From CAWCXF01 sp963799455 (lineage in GTDB: Bacteria > Pseudomonadota > Alphaproteobacteria > Rhodobacterales > Rhodobacteraceae): a stretch of DNA of 64,000 nt. Below the pieces are notes generated by a model, which was not told the origin of the DNA, made no database searches, and saw only the letters and a program-made list of their open reading frames with translations. The translations under genes and the position numbers were made by a program. Each line of letters starts with the position of its first letter. Position 1 is the first letter of the stretch. The stretch lies in NCBI GenBank assembly GCA_963799455.1, contig CAWCXF010000008.1, positions 1,488,001-1,552,000 on the forward strand. The letters run 5' to 3'. Below are positions 43,837-53,597 of the stretch, piece after piece.

Positions 43837-44946
43837 GTGTCGGCCTCGCGGCGCAGGCCGGACGCCGGACAGGGCCGGGGCGGAGGGCACGGGCCGGACG
43901 CCCTGACCGGGCGGTTGCGCGCCTTCGCGCTCGACGCGGGCTTCGCCGCGATGGGCGTGTGCGGGCCGGACGCCATCCCCGAGGCGCCCGAGCGGCTGCG
44001 GGCCTTCCTCGGCGCGGGGATGCACGGGCAGATGGGGTGGATGGAGCGGCGCGCCGCGTGGCGCGCCGACCCGCGCGCGCTGTGGCCCGAGGCCCGCTCC
44101 ATCGTCATGCTGGCCGAGAGCTACGCGCCCGGGGCCGACCCTCTGGAGGCCACGCGCCGACCCGACCGCGCCGCGGTGAGCGTCTATGCGAGGGGGCGCG
44201 ACTACCACGACGTGCTCAAGAAGCGCCTCAAGCGGGTGGGGCGGTGGCTCCTCGACCAGCCCGAGGCCGAGGGCCACGCGATCAAGGTGTTCGTGGACAC
44301 CGCGCCGGTGATGGAGAAGCCCCTGGCGCAGGCGGCCGGCCTGGGCTGGCAGGGCAAGCACACCAACCTTCTGGGCCGGGGGATCGGCAACTGGGCGTTC
44401 CTCGGCGCGCTCTTCACCACGCTGGAGTTGGCGCGCGACGAGCCGGAGCGGGAGCATTGCGGCTCGTGCCGGCGCTGCCTCGACGCCTGCCCGACGGACG
44501 CCTTCCCGGCGCCCTACCGCCTGGACGCGCGGCGCTGCATCTCATACCTCACGATCGAGCATCGCGGGCCCGTGGACGAGGCGCTGCGGCCGGGCCTCGG
44601 CAACCGCGTCTACGGCTGCGACGACTGCCTGGCCGTGTGCCCCTGGAACAAGTTCGCCGTGGCCGCGCACGACCAGAGGCTCGCGGCGCGCGCCGACCTC
44701 GACGCGCCGCCGCTGGCCGAGCTGGCCCGGCTCGACGACGCCGCGTTCCGCGCCCGCTTCGCCGGCTCGCCGGTCAAGCGCACCGGGCGCGACCGCTTCG
44801 TGCGCAACGTGGCCTACGCGATCGGCAACTCCGGCGATGCGGGGCTGGCCGAGGCCGTGCGCCCGCTGTGCGACGACGCCGACCCGGCGGTCGCGGACGC
44901 GGCGCGCTGGGCGCTCGAGCGCCTCGGGGCGCCGGGGGCGGGCTGA
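43837..44946 (+). CDS. queG: Epoxyqueuosine reductase QueG
   Basis: Cobalamin-dependent Fe-S enzyme of the last step of tRNA queuosine synthesis. Two 4Fe-4S motifs: CGSCRRCLDACPTDAF and YGCDDCLAVCPWNKF. Also KVFVDTAPVMEKPLAQAAG and the catalytic-aspartate-bearing region, with a C-terminal HEAT-like tail (VRPLCDDADPAVADAARWAL). The GTG at 43837 (MSASRRRP) is the nearest standard start before the conserved RLRAFALDAGFAAMGVCGPD and gives a normal 369 residues. The frame stays open far upstream only because the repeat spacer has no stops, so an extended N-terminus cannot be excluded. Confidence 0.93.
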   Translation: MSASRRRPDAGQGRGGGHGPDALTGRLRAFALDAGFAAMGVCGPDAIPEAPERLRAFLGAGMHGQMGWMERRAAWRADPRALWPEARSIVMLAESYAPGADPLEATRRPDRAAVSVYARGRDYHDVLKKRLKRVGRWLLDQPEAEGHAIKVFVDTAPVMEKPLAQAAGLGWQGKHTNLLGRGIGNWAFLGALFTTLELARDEPEREHCGSCRRCLDACPTDAFPAPYRLDARRCISYLTIEHRGPVDEALRPGLGNRVYGCDDCLAVCPWNKFAVAAHDQRLAARADLDAPPLAELARLDDAAFRARFAGSPVKRTGRDRFVRNVAYAIGNSGDAGLAEAVRPLCDDADPAVADAARWALERLGAPGAG

Positions 44947-45657
44947 GCGCCGCGGCCGGCGCCGAGGGTCCGGCGAGGCCGAAGGGGCCGGCCGCGGCCC
45001 CGCGATGGCACCGCGATCCCCGGGCGCACCGGCCCGGGGGGATCCGCGCGCGCCGGCCAAGGGGGAGCGTCGGCCGGCCGCCGCGCCGGCGATCGCGGCG
45101 TGCGCGGGGCGGGCCCCTGTTCGGCGACATGCCGTCGGATCTCGCCGCGGGGCTCAACGGGGGCTCGGGTTCGCGCCCTGGGCCGACATCGGCGAGGGCC
45201 ACCGCGTGCTCCGGCCCGGCCACCGCAGCGCGCCCGACCTCATGGCCGCGGCTGGGCGAGCCGTGCGGCGATGTTCCTGCCGGGGGGGGCGGCGACGCTC
45301 GACCGGCGCGGGCGCCGCCATGGGCGGGGCGAACGGGCCCGATCGCGTCGCGCCCCCCGTCCGGCACGCGGGGGGCTTCGCCCGCTCGGCCCCGCTCCGG
45401 TCGGCGCGCGCCTGCGAGGCCGCGACGCGCTGCTGCCGCGCAAGCTCCGCCAGGCCGACGGGCGCGGCCGCCTGCGGCGCGGGCGGGGCGCGACGGGCGA
45501 GGGCCGCGAGGCCGCCCGCCGGGCGCGCGGGGGCGGACCGCCCGGCCCGGGCCTCGGGAGCGCGGCCGGGCCGGGCGCGAGAGGGGGGCGGCGATCGATC
45601 GCGTCGGCCGCGAGGTGCCGGAGGGGGGCGCCCGCGGCCCGGGCGGCGGGGGCGCGG
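44947..45657. other. 711-base convergent gap, no supported gene
   Basis: Lies between queG and the acyl-CoA synthetase gene. Frames are open in all phases. Short stretches read protein-like in different frames (GPLFGDMPSDLAAGLNGG near 45112-45165, then GFAPWADIGEGHRVL near 45171-45215 one frame over), which hints at a decayed gene. I could not match them to a family. Confidence 0.5.
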
Positions 45658-47778
45658 TCACGGCCCGTCCCACGGCCCGTCCCGGCGCGGAACGATCAGC
45701 GCGTCGAGCGCCACGGCGCCGCGCGCGCGCACCAGCAGCGGGTTGATCTCGATCGAGTCGAGCACGTCCGCATTCGCCGCGAGCAGCGCCGAGAGCCGCG
45801 CGAGGGCGTCCGCCGCGGCCTCCAGATCGAGGGCCGGTCGGCCGCGCACCCCTTCGAGGAGCCCCGCGCCGCGAAGCCGCCCCAGCATGGCGCGCGCGCG
45901 CCGCGGGCCGATCGGTGCGAGCTCGGTCGCCACGTCGCGCAGCACCTCGACGAGGATCCCGCCCAAGCCCGCCACCACGATCGGCCCCATCACCGGGTCG
46001 ACGCGCGCGCCGACGATCAGCTCGACCCCCTCGCCGGCCATGCACGAGACCAGCAGCCCCTCCAGCCGGGCCTCGGGCGCGGCGCGGCCCACGCGCGCGA
46101 GCATGGCCGAGGCGGCCTCCTCGACGGCCGCCGCGTCGCGTAGGCCGAGCGCGACGCCGCCGGCCTCCGTCTTGTGGGCGAGGTCGGGCGAGACGATCTT
46201 GAGCGCCACGGGAAAGCCGATCGCGCGCGCGGCCTCGGCCGCCTCGGCGGGCGTCCGGGCCGTGGCCTCGGGCGGGGTCTCGATGCCCGCGCGCGCCAGC
46301 ACCGCCTTGGCCTCGGCCTCGCCCATCGGCCGCCCGTCGAGGCGCACGGAGGGCGCGGGCGGCGGGTCGGGGGCGGCCTCGCGGCGCGCGGCCTCGCCCG
46401 CGCGCGCGAGATGGGCGAGCGCGCGCACCGCGCGGGAGGGATCCTCGAACACCAGGCAGCCCTCGGCCTCGTAGCCCGCGAGCGTCGCCTCGTCGCCCTG
46501 GCACACCAGCGCGAAGGGGGCGCCGGGCGCGCGCGCGCCCACGGCCTCGCGGATGACCGGGCCGATCACCGGCGAGGCGGTCCAGGAGGTGAAGAAGGCC
46601 GCCGTCATGTCGAAGGCGCCCGAGGCGGCCATGGCCCCGAGCGCGTCGCCGATCAGCGAGGGGTCGTTGAGGGCGTGGGCTGTCACGTCCACCGGGTTGC
46701 GCGGCGCGCAGAGCGGGTTGCGCGCGGCGATCGCCGCCTGCGCCGCCTCGGGCAGGGGCGGCACCGCGAGCCCCTCGGCATGGGCCGCGTCGGCCATCAG
46801 CGCGCCGGCGCCGCCCGAGACGGTCAGGATCCCCAGCCGCCGCCCCTTCGGGAGCGGCCCGATCGAGGCGGCGTAGAGGATGTCGAGCAGCTCCTCGGTG
46901 GTGCGCGCGCGCGGCGTGCCGGAGCGCGCGAGGCCTGCGTCGAAGGCCGCGTCCGAGCCCGCGAGCGAGGCGGTGTGCGAGCGCGCGGCCTCGGCGCCGA
47001 CCTCCGAGGTGCCGACCTTCATCACGCCGACCGTCACGCCGCGCTCGCGCGCGAGGTCGAGGGCCGCGAGGAAGCGCGCGCGGTCATGCACCGCCTCCAT
47101 GTAGAGGCCCACGGCGTCGAGCCCGCCCGCCCCGATCGCGTGCTCCAGGAGCTCGGCCAGGGTCACGTCGGCCTCGTTGCCGGTCGAGGCCCACAGGCGC
47201 ACGCCGAGGCGCCGCGCGCGCGCCATGTTGAGCAGATGCGTGCCGAAGGCGCCCGACTGGGTGATCAGCCCGACCCGGCCCTCGGGCGGGGGGCCGTCCT
47301 GCAGGAACGAGGTGAAGGTCGGGCAGTGGCCGGTGGCGGCGTCGTAGAGCCCCAGGCAGTTGGGGCCGAGGAGCCGGATGCCCGCGGCCCTCGCGCGCCC
47401 CACCAGCCGGGCCTGGAGCGCGGCACCCTCGGGCCCCGTCTCGGCGAAGCCCGCCGAGAACACCACCACCGCGCGCACGCCCTTCTCGGCGCAGGCCGCG
47501 AGCGCCGCCTCGAGCGCCTTGGCGGGCACGGCGAGGAGCGCGAACTCGACCTCCCCGGGGATCGAGGCGAGATCGGGGTAGGCGCGCAGCCCCTGGACGG
47601 TCTCGCGGCCCGGGTTGACCGGATGGAGCGCGCCCTCGTAGCCGCCCCTCAGATAGTAGGCGATCGGCCGCCCGCCGATGCGCGAGGGGTCCGAGGAGGC
47701 GCCCACCACCGCCACCGATCGCGGCGCCAGCAGCGCGCGCAGGCCGGCGTCCTCGCGCGCCGCGCCGGGCGCCCTCAT
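45658..47778 (-). CDS. NDP-forming acyl-CoA synthetase family protein
   Basis: A 706-residue fused alpha-beta enzyme of the ADP-forming acyl-CoA synthetase/acetyltransferase type. N-terminal CoA-binding Rossmann domain: RSVAVVGASSDPSRIGGRPI. Succinyl-CoA ligase-like part: the LLGPNCLGLYD segment, GLITQSGAFGTHLLN and the phospho-histidine-type loop in EAARSHTASLAGSD. C-terminal ATP-grasp part: FPVALKIVSPDLAHKTEAGGV. It likely makes or uses an acyl-CoA from a carboxylate; the acyl group cannot be told. ATG at 47778 taken. Located 200 bases downstream of the M20 gene, so it may be the last gene of the peptide-use unit. Confidence 0.85.
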   Translation of the reverse strand: MRAPGAAREDAGLRALLAPRSVAVVGASSDPSRIGGRPIAYYLRGGYEGALHPVNPGRETVQGLRAYPDLASIPGEVEFALLAVPAKALEAALAACAEKGVRAVVVFSAGFAETGPEGAALQARLVGRARAAGIRLLGPNCLGLYDAATGHCPTFTSFLQDGPPPEGRVGLITQSGAFGTHLLNMARARRLGVRLWASTGNEADVTLAELLEHAIGAGGLDAVGLYMEAVHDRARFLAALDLARERGVTVGVMKVGTSEVGAEAARSHTASLAGSDAAFDAGLARSGTPRARTTEELLDILYAASIGPLPKGRRLGILTVSGGAGALMADAAHAEGLAVPPLPEAAQAAIAARNPLCAPRNPVDVTAHALNDPSLIGDALGAMAASGAFDMTAAFFTSWTASPVIGPVIREAVGARAPGAPFALVCQGDEATLAGYEAEGCLVFEDPSRAVRALAHLARAGEAARREAAPDPPPAPSVRLDGRPMGEAEAKAVLARAGIETPPEATARTPAEAAEAARAIGFPVALKIVSPDLAHKTEAGGVALGLRDAAAVEEAASAMLARVGRAAPEARLEGLLVSCMAGEGVELIVGARVDPVMGPIVVAGLGGILVEVLRDVATELAPIGPRRARAMLGRLRGAGLLEGVRGRPALDLEAAADALARLSALLAANADVLDSIEINPLLVRARGAVALDALIVPRRDGPWDGP

Positions 47779-47982
47779 CGCGCCGCCTCGCCGGGCGCGT
47801 CGGGCGGCACGCCGCCGGGCCCCCTCCCGGCCGACCCGCCCCGCTCTGCGTCGCCGTGTCGCGCCATGGCCCCCTCCTCCTCGCCCCGTCCCCTCCGGGC
47901 GCCCCGGCGACATGCCGCGCCCCGCCCGACGCCGGCGGCTCGTCCCGGCCCCCGAGGACGCAGGCCGGCAAGCCCGTCCCGC

Positions 47983-49113
47983 TCAGTCGATCATGGCCAT
48001 CAGGCCCGCGAGGACGCGGCCGCGGGAGGCCAGGGACTCGACGCGCAGGTGCTCGCCCAGCGTGTGGATGCCGTCGCCCTCGACGCCCAGGCCGTCGAGC
48101 GTCGCGATCCCCATCGCGCCGGTGAAGTTGCCGTCCGAGCCGCCGCCCTGGCTCTTGTGGCTCGCCCGCACGCCCACCTGCGCGGCGAGCGTGGTCGCCC
48201 GCTCGACGAGCGCCAGCGTCTCGCCCGAGGGCTCCCAGACGGGGCGGGTGACGCCGCGCGCGACCTCGAAGCGGACCTCCGCGTCGGGGTCGGCGAGCGC
48301 CAGCATCCGCTCGACGCCGCGGTCGAGGTCGCCCTGGCGCTTGGCCATGCTCAGAACCTCGGCGCGGGCCTCCGACGAGACGCAGTTGACCCACTGGCCC
48401 GCGTGGACGACGCCCACCGAGAAGGTGCAGTCCTCGTCGCTCATGGCCTCGATCTGGAGGATGCGGCGCGCCATCTCGGCGATCGCCGAGCGCCCCTCGG
48501 AGAGCCGGGCGCCCGCGTGGCTCGGCCGGCCGACGGTGCGCAGGTCATAGCGCGCGATGGCGTATCGCCCGCTCGTCATGCCGCCCCCCGCGACGCCGGG
48601 CTCGGGGACGAGCACGGCGCGCATGTCCCGCGCCGTGTCCTCGATCAGCGCGCGGTTGGCGGGCGTGCCGATCTCCTCGTCGGAGGTGAAGAGGACCGTC
48701 ACCGGCAGGGGCGTCTCGACGCCCGCGCGGGCGAGCTGGCGCCACGCCTCCAGGGCCGCGTAGTTGCCGCCCTTCATGTCGCAGATGCCCGGGCCGTAGG
48801 CGATCCCGCCCTCCCGCCGGAACGGCAGGGCGTCGAGCGTGCCCACCGGGTGCACGGTGTCGAAATGGCCCATGACCAGCAGCCCCGGCTCGCCCCGGCG
48901 CGGGTGCGGCAGCCGCGCGCGCGCGCAGTCGCCCAGGCCCATGCGGCCGGGGATGCGCTCGACCTCGGCGCCCATCGCGCCGAGGTCGGCGCAGGCCAGG
49001 TCCATCATGCGGTTGACGGCGGCCGCGTCGAAGGTCGGGCTCTCGCACTCGACCCAAGGGCGCAGGCCCCCCAGCATGGCGTCGGCGTCGAACGGCAAAC
49101 GGGCGATGTCCAT
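47983..49113 (-). CDS. M20 family metallopeptidase (carboxypeptidase G2-like)
   Basis: Zinc hydrolase of 376 residues that removes a C-terminal or N-acyl residue from small peptides. Metal ligands are in VMGHFDTVHPVG, YGPGICDMKGG and the catalytic pair in FTSDEEIGTP; ASHKSQGGGSDGNFTGAMG near the C-terminus carries a further conserved block. No signal peptide, so probably cytoplasmic. ATG at 49113 has a strong ggggagg site. It lies 19 bases after the ABC ATPase and in the same direction, so it is part of the transporter operon. Confidence 0.92.
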   Translation of the reverse strand: MDIARLPFDADAMLGGLRPWVECESPTFDAAAVNRMMDLACADLGAMGAEVERIPGRMGLGDCARARLPHPRRGEPGLLVMGHFDTVHPVGTLDALPFRREGGIAYGPGICDMKGGNYAALEAWRQLARAGVETPLPVTVLFTSDEEIGTPANRALIEDTARDMRAVLVPEPGVAGGGMTSGRYAIARYDLRTVGRPSHAGARLSEGRSAIAEMARRILQIEAMSDEDCTFSVGVVHAGQWVNCVSSEARAEVLSMAKRQGDLDRGVERMLALADPDAEVRFEVARGVTRPVWEPSGETLALVERATTLAAQVGVRASHKSQGGGSDGNFTGAMGIATLDGLGVEGDGIHTLGEHLRVESLASRGRVLAGLMAMID

Positions 49114-49132
49114 CGGTTCCTCCCCTGGCGGC

Positions 49133-50781
<1,649 letters not shown>

Positions 50782-51133
50782 GGCCGGGCCTCGCAGGGCT
50801 CGGCGCGGGCCGCCTCGAAGGAGGGGCCGGGCGCCGCGCCGGCGGGGAAGGACGGGCGGCGTGCCGCGCCCCAGGCGGCCGCTGAGGGCCGGCCATGCCG
50901 GCGGATGCCGGATGCCGCGCTCGGCGGGTGGAGCGACGGGACGCGCGCCCTCTGGACGGGCAGGCGAGCGACGGACGCAGGTTCGGCCCCGGCCCGGGCG
51001 AGCCAGCCCGAGGATGTCGCCGCCCTGCTCCGTGGCGCTGCGCGTCCGGGGATCGCCGAGGGCGGGGCGCTTCGTCGAGGCGCCGCCCGCCGGCGATCCG
51101 GCGCCCCGCGCCCCGCGAGGGCCCGTGCCCCCC
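50782..51133. other. Gap between permease and ATPase genes, nothing recognised
   Basis: 352 bases separate the dppC-type gene from the ATPase gene, long for an operon of this type. No gene or clear promoter is seen. Confidence 0.55.
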
Positions 51134-52018
51134 TCACCGCCCCACGCCGCGCTTGGCCATGCGCGGGTCGAGCGCGTCGCGCGCGGCGTCGCCCACGAGG
51201 TTCATCGCCAGGATGGTGATCGAGACGACGAGGCCGGGCCAGAGCACGATGCCGGGGTTGATCGGGAAGTAGACCCGCCCCTCGGCCATGATGTTGCCCC
51301 AGGTGGGCGTCTCGGGGCTGATGCCGGCGCCGAGGAAGGACAGGATCGCCTCGGTCAGGATGGCCGCCGCCGCGACGTAGGTGCCCTGAACGATCAAGGG
51401 CGCCACGGTGTTGGGCAGCAGGTGGCGCGTCATGATGCGCCAGGTGGAGGAGCCTTGGGCGATGGCGGCCTCGACGTAGGGCTCCTCGCGCGCCGACAGC
51501 ACGACGGAGCGCACGAGGCGCACCACGCGCGGCACCTCGGGGATGGTGATGGCGACGAGCACGGTCCAGAGCGAGGCGCCCCAGAGCGAGACGATGGCGA
51601 TGGCCAGCAGGATGTTGGGGATCGCCATCAGCCCGTCCACCATCCGCATCACCACCGCGTCCACCCAGCGCACGAAGCCCGCCACGAGCCCCACCGCGAG
51701 GCCGAGCGTCACCGCCGCCACGGCCGCGCCCGCCCCCACGATCAGCGAGATGCGCGCGCCGTAGACGATGCGCGAGAAGAGGTCGCGGCCGTAGGCGTCG
51801 GTGCCCAGCAGGAACGGCCCGCCTGGGTGCCTCAACCGCTCGCCGGGGTCGAGGCGGGTAGGGTCGAAGGGGGCGACGAGGGGGGCCGCGACCGCGACCA
51901 CGACGATTGCGATCAGCGCGAGCGAGGCCAGCGCCACCACGGGGCTGCCGAACAGCACCCCCTGCACGGCGCGGCGGGGCGAGAGGGGGCCGACGGGGGC
52001 CTGGGCGTCCATGGTCAT
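51134..52018 (-). CDS. Peptide ABC transporter permease, DppC type
   Basis: Inner-membrane permease, 294 aa, of the dipeptide/oligopeptide class. The N-terminal OppC-N helix (VVALASLALIAIVVVAVAAP), the LLGTDAYGRDLFSRIVYGARISL signature, and the EAA loop region YVEAAIAQGSSTWRIMTRHLLPN that contacts the ATPase are all present; six helices in total. ATG at 52018 overlaps the upstream dppB-type stop (ATGA), so the two permeases are coupled; an ATG two codons later is an alternative. Confidence 0.93.
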   Translation of the reverse strand: MTMDAQAPVGPLSPRRAVQGVLFGSPVVALASLALIAIVVVAVAAPLVAPFDPTRLDPGERLRHPGGPFLLGTDAYGRDLFSRIVYGARISLIVGAGAAVAAVTLGLAVGLVAGFVRWVDAVVMRMVDGLMAIPNILLAIAIVSLWGASLWTVLVAITIPEVPRVVRLVRSVVLSAREEPYVEAAIAQGSSTWRIMTRHLLPNTVAPLIVQGTYVAAAAILTEAILSFLGAGISPETPTWGNIMAEGRVYFPINPGIVLWPGLVVSITILAMNLVGDAARDALDPRMAKRGVGR

Positions 52019-52959
52019 GAGTAGCGGATCCTGGGATCGAGGACGCTGTAGGCGATGTCGATCATGAGGTTGATGACGACGTAGGTGAGGCTCGCGAGCA
52101 GGATCACCGCCTGGATCACCGGGTAGTCGCGCGCGAGCACCGCGTCCACGGTCAGGCGGCCCAGCCCGGGGAGGTTGAACACGCTCTCGGTGACGACGAC
52201 GCCCGAGATGATCAGCGCGATGCCGATGCCGATCACGGTCAGGATCGGCACGGCGCAGTTGCGCAGCGCATGGCCCATCAGCACGCGCCGCTCCGCGAGG
52301 CCCTTGGCGCGCGCGGTGCGCACGTAGTCCTCGCCCAGCACCTCCAGCATCGAGGTGCGCGTGATCCGCGCGATCAGCGCGATGTAGAGGAACGTCAGCG
52401 TCAGCGTGGGCAGCGCGATGCGCTCGGCGAAGGGGCCGAAGCCCTCGGTGATGGAGCGGAAGCCCTGCACCGGCAGCCAGCCGAGATCGACCGCGAAGAG
52501 CTGGATCAGCACGTAGCCGATCACGAACACCGGCACCGAGAAGCCCAGCACCGAGAGCGCCATCACGAGGCGGTCCACCAGCGTGCCCTGCCGCCAGGCA
52601 GCGATCACGCCCAAGGGGACGGCGATCGCCACGGACAGGGTGATCGTGGTGAGCGCGAGGCTCAGCGTGGGCTCGAGCCGCCCGGCGATCATCTGCGCCA
52701 CCGGCTGGCCCGAGATCACGGAGGTGCCGAGGTCGCCCTGGAGCACCCGGCCGATCCAGGAGACGAACTGGACGTGGAGCGGGTCGTTGAGCCCCAGCGT
52801 CTCGCGGATGCGGTCGAGCTGGGCGGGCGTGGCGTTGTCGCCCGCGATGATCGCGGCCGGGTCTCCGGGCGTGAGGCGCAAGAGCAGGAACACGAAGAGC
52901 GCCACGAACCCCATCACGGGGATCGCCGCCAGCACGCGCCCCAGGACGTATCGGATCAT
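52015..52959 (-). CDS. Peptide ABC transporter permease, DppB type
   Basis: Partner permease, 314 aa. Starts MIRYVLGRVLAAIPVMGFVA with the first helix, then the periplasmic loop LLRLTPGDPAAIIAGDNATP, and the EAA loop YVRTARAKGLAERRVLMGHALRN. ATG at 52959 has a strong aggagg site. It is the first of the permease pair; the substrate-binding gene lies 640 bases upstream on the same strand, separated by a lower-GC patch. Confidence 0.94.
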   Translation of the reverse strand: MIRYVLGRVLAAIPVMGFVALFVFLLLRLTPGDPAAIIAGDNATPAQLDRIRETLGLNDPLHVQFVSWIGRVLQGDLGTSVISGQPVAQMIAGRLEPTLSLALTTITLSVAIAVPLGVIAAWRQGTLVDRLVMALSVLGFSVPVFVIGYVLIQLFAVDLGWLPVQGFRSITEGFGPFAERIALPTLTLTFLYIALIARITRTSMLEVLGEDYVRTARAKGLAERRVLMGHALRNCAVPILTVIGIGIALIISGVVVTESVFNLPGLGRLTVDAVLARDYPVIQAVILLASLTYVVINLMIDIAYSVLDPRIRYS

Positions 52960-53131
52960 CGCGCCCCTCCTGTCATGGCCCCGTGCCGCCCGTCGAGACC
53001 GGCCCTCCGCCGGGGCGCGCCCGCAGGAGCGTTCGCCGAACTCCGCGAGGGAGCCGATCGATCACGAGCGGCGACCACGACGCCGGAGCGACGATCGGCA
53101 GGGCGCAGGCGCGAGGGGCTCGCCCATGGCG

Positions 53132-53347
53132 CTAGTCCTCATCGTCTCGCAACAAGCCATCCAAGGTGAGCGGGCCCATACGACGAACTCGCCGCTCGAC
53201 TTCTCGGTCATATCGGCGATCATTCGGCTCGGCTCCCTTCTGGGCCTTTTGCCCATACTGCTTCATGAACACGGCGATCTCCGCTGCCCGGAGGGCTCTG
53301 AGTTCGTCGCGGTTCGGGTGCCTGCGCCTGCGCTTCTCTTCGGTCAT
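53132..53347 (-). CDS. Small basic hypothetical protein (71 aa)
   Basis: A highly charged helical protein: EEKRRRRHPNRDELRALRAA, then EIAVFMKQYGQKAQKG and a C-terminal acidic tail LRDDED. No cysteines, no signal, no membrane helix. Third-position composition and lower GC differ from neighbours. I recall similar short alphaproteobacterial hypotheticals but cannot name a family. It lies between the binding-protein gene and the permease genes of the ABC operon on the same strand, an odd position for an unrelated gene. Confidence 0.6.
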   Translation of the reverse strand: MTEEKRRRRHPNRDELRALRAAEIAVFMKQYGQKAQKGAEPNDRRYDREVERRVRRMGPLTLDGLLRDDED

Positions 53348-53356
53348 GGCGCTCGA

Positions 53357-53500
53357 TCAGCCGCTCGGCGAGCATCGGACGACACGGGCGCCGGACGCCC
53401 ATTCGGAGTTGAGTGGCGACGAGCGGCGTGCGTTCGGGGGGTGGAAGGTGATGCGCCATTTCGCCGTCCGCCATCGGCCCCGAAGACGACGTTCGGACAT
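53357..53500 (-). CDS. Possible 47-aa small ORF
   Basis: An ATG at 53500 sits three bases after a perfect ggaggag ribosome site, giving a 47-residue basic peptide beginning MSERRLRGRWRTAKWRITFH. Its stop is 9 bases before the 71-aa gene start. An overlapping frame starting at 53474 is an alternative. Only the ribosome site supports this call. Confidence 0.25.
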   Translation of the reverse strand: MSERRLRGRWRTAKWRITFHPPNARRSSPLNSEWASGARVVRCSPSG

Positions 53501-53597
53501 GAGCTCCTCCGACGAAGGCGCGCCGCAGGAGCGGCGCGCGAACGATGATCCATCCGGCATGGGGTGCGCCGTCGCGGCCTCGGGGTCCCCCACGCCC

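Noticed and set aside
45100..46143. 347-codon plus-strand frame spanning the queG-acyl-CoA synthetase gap
   Set aside because: Its second half is antisense to the acyl-CoA synthetase and its first half has no family signature.
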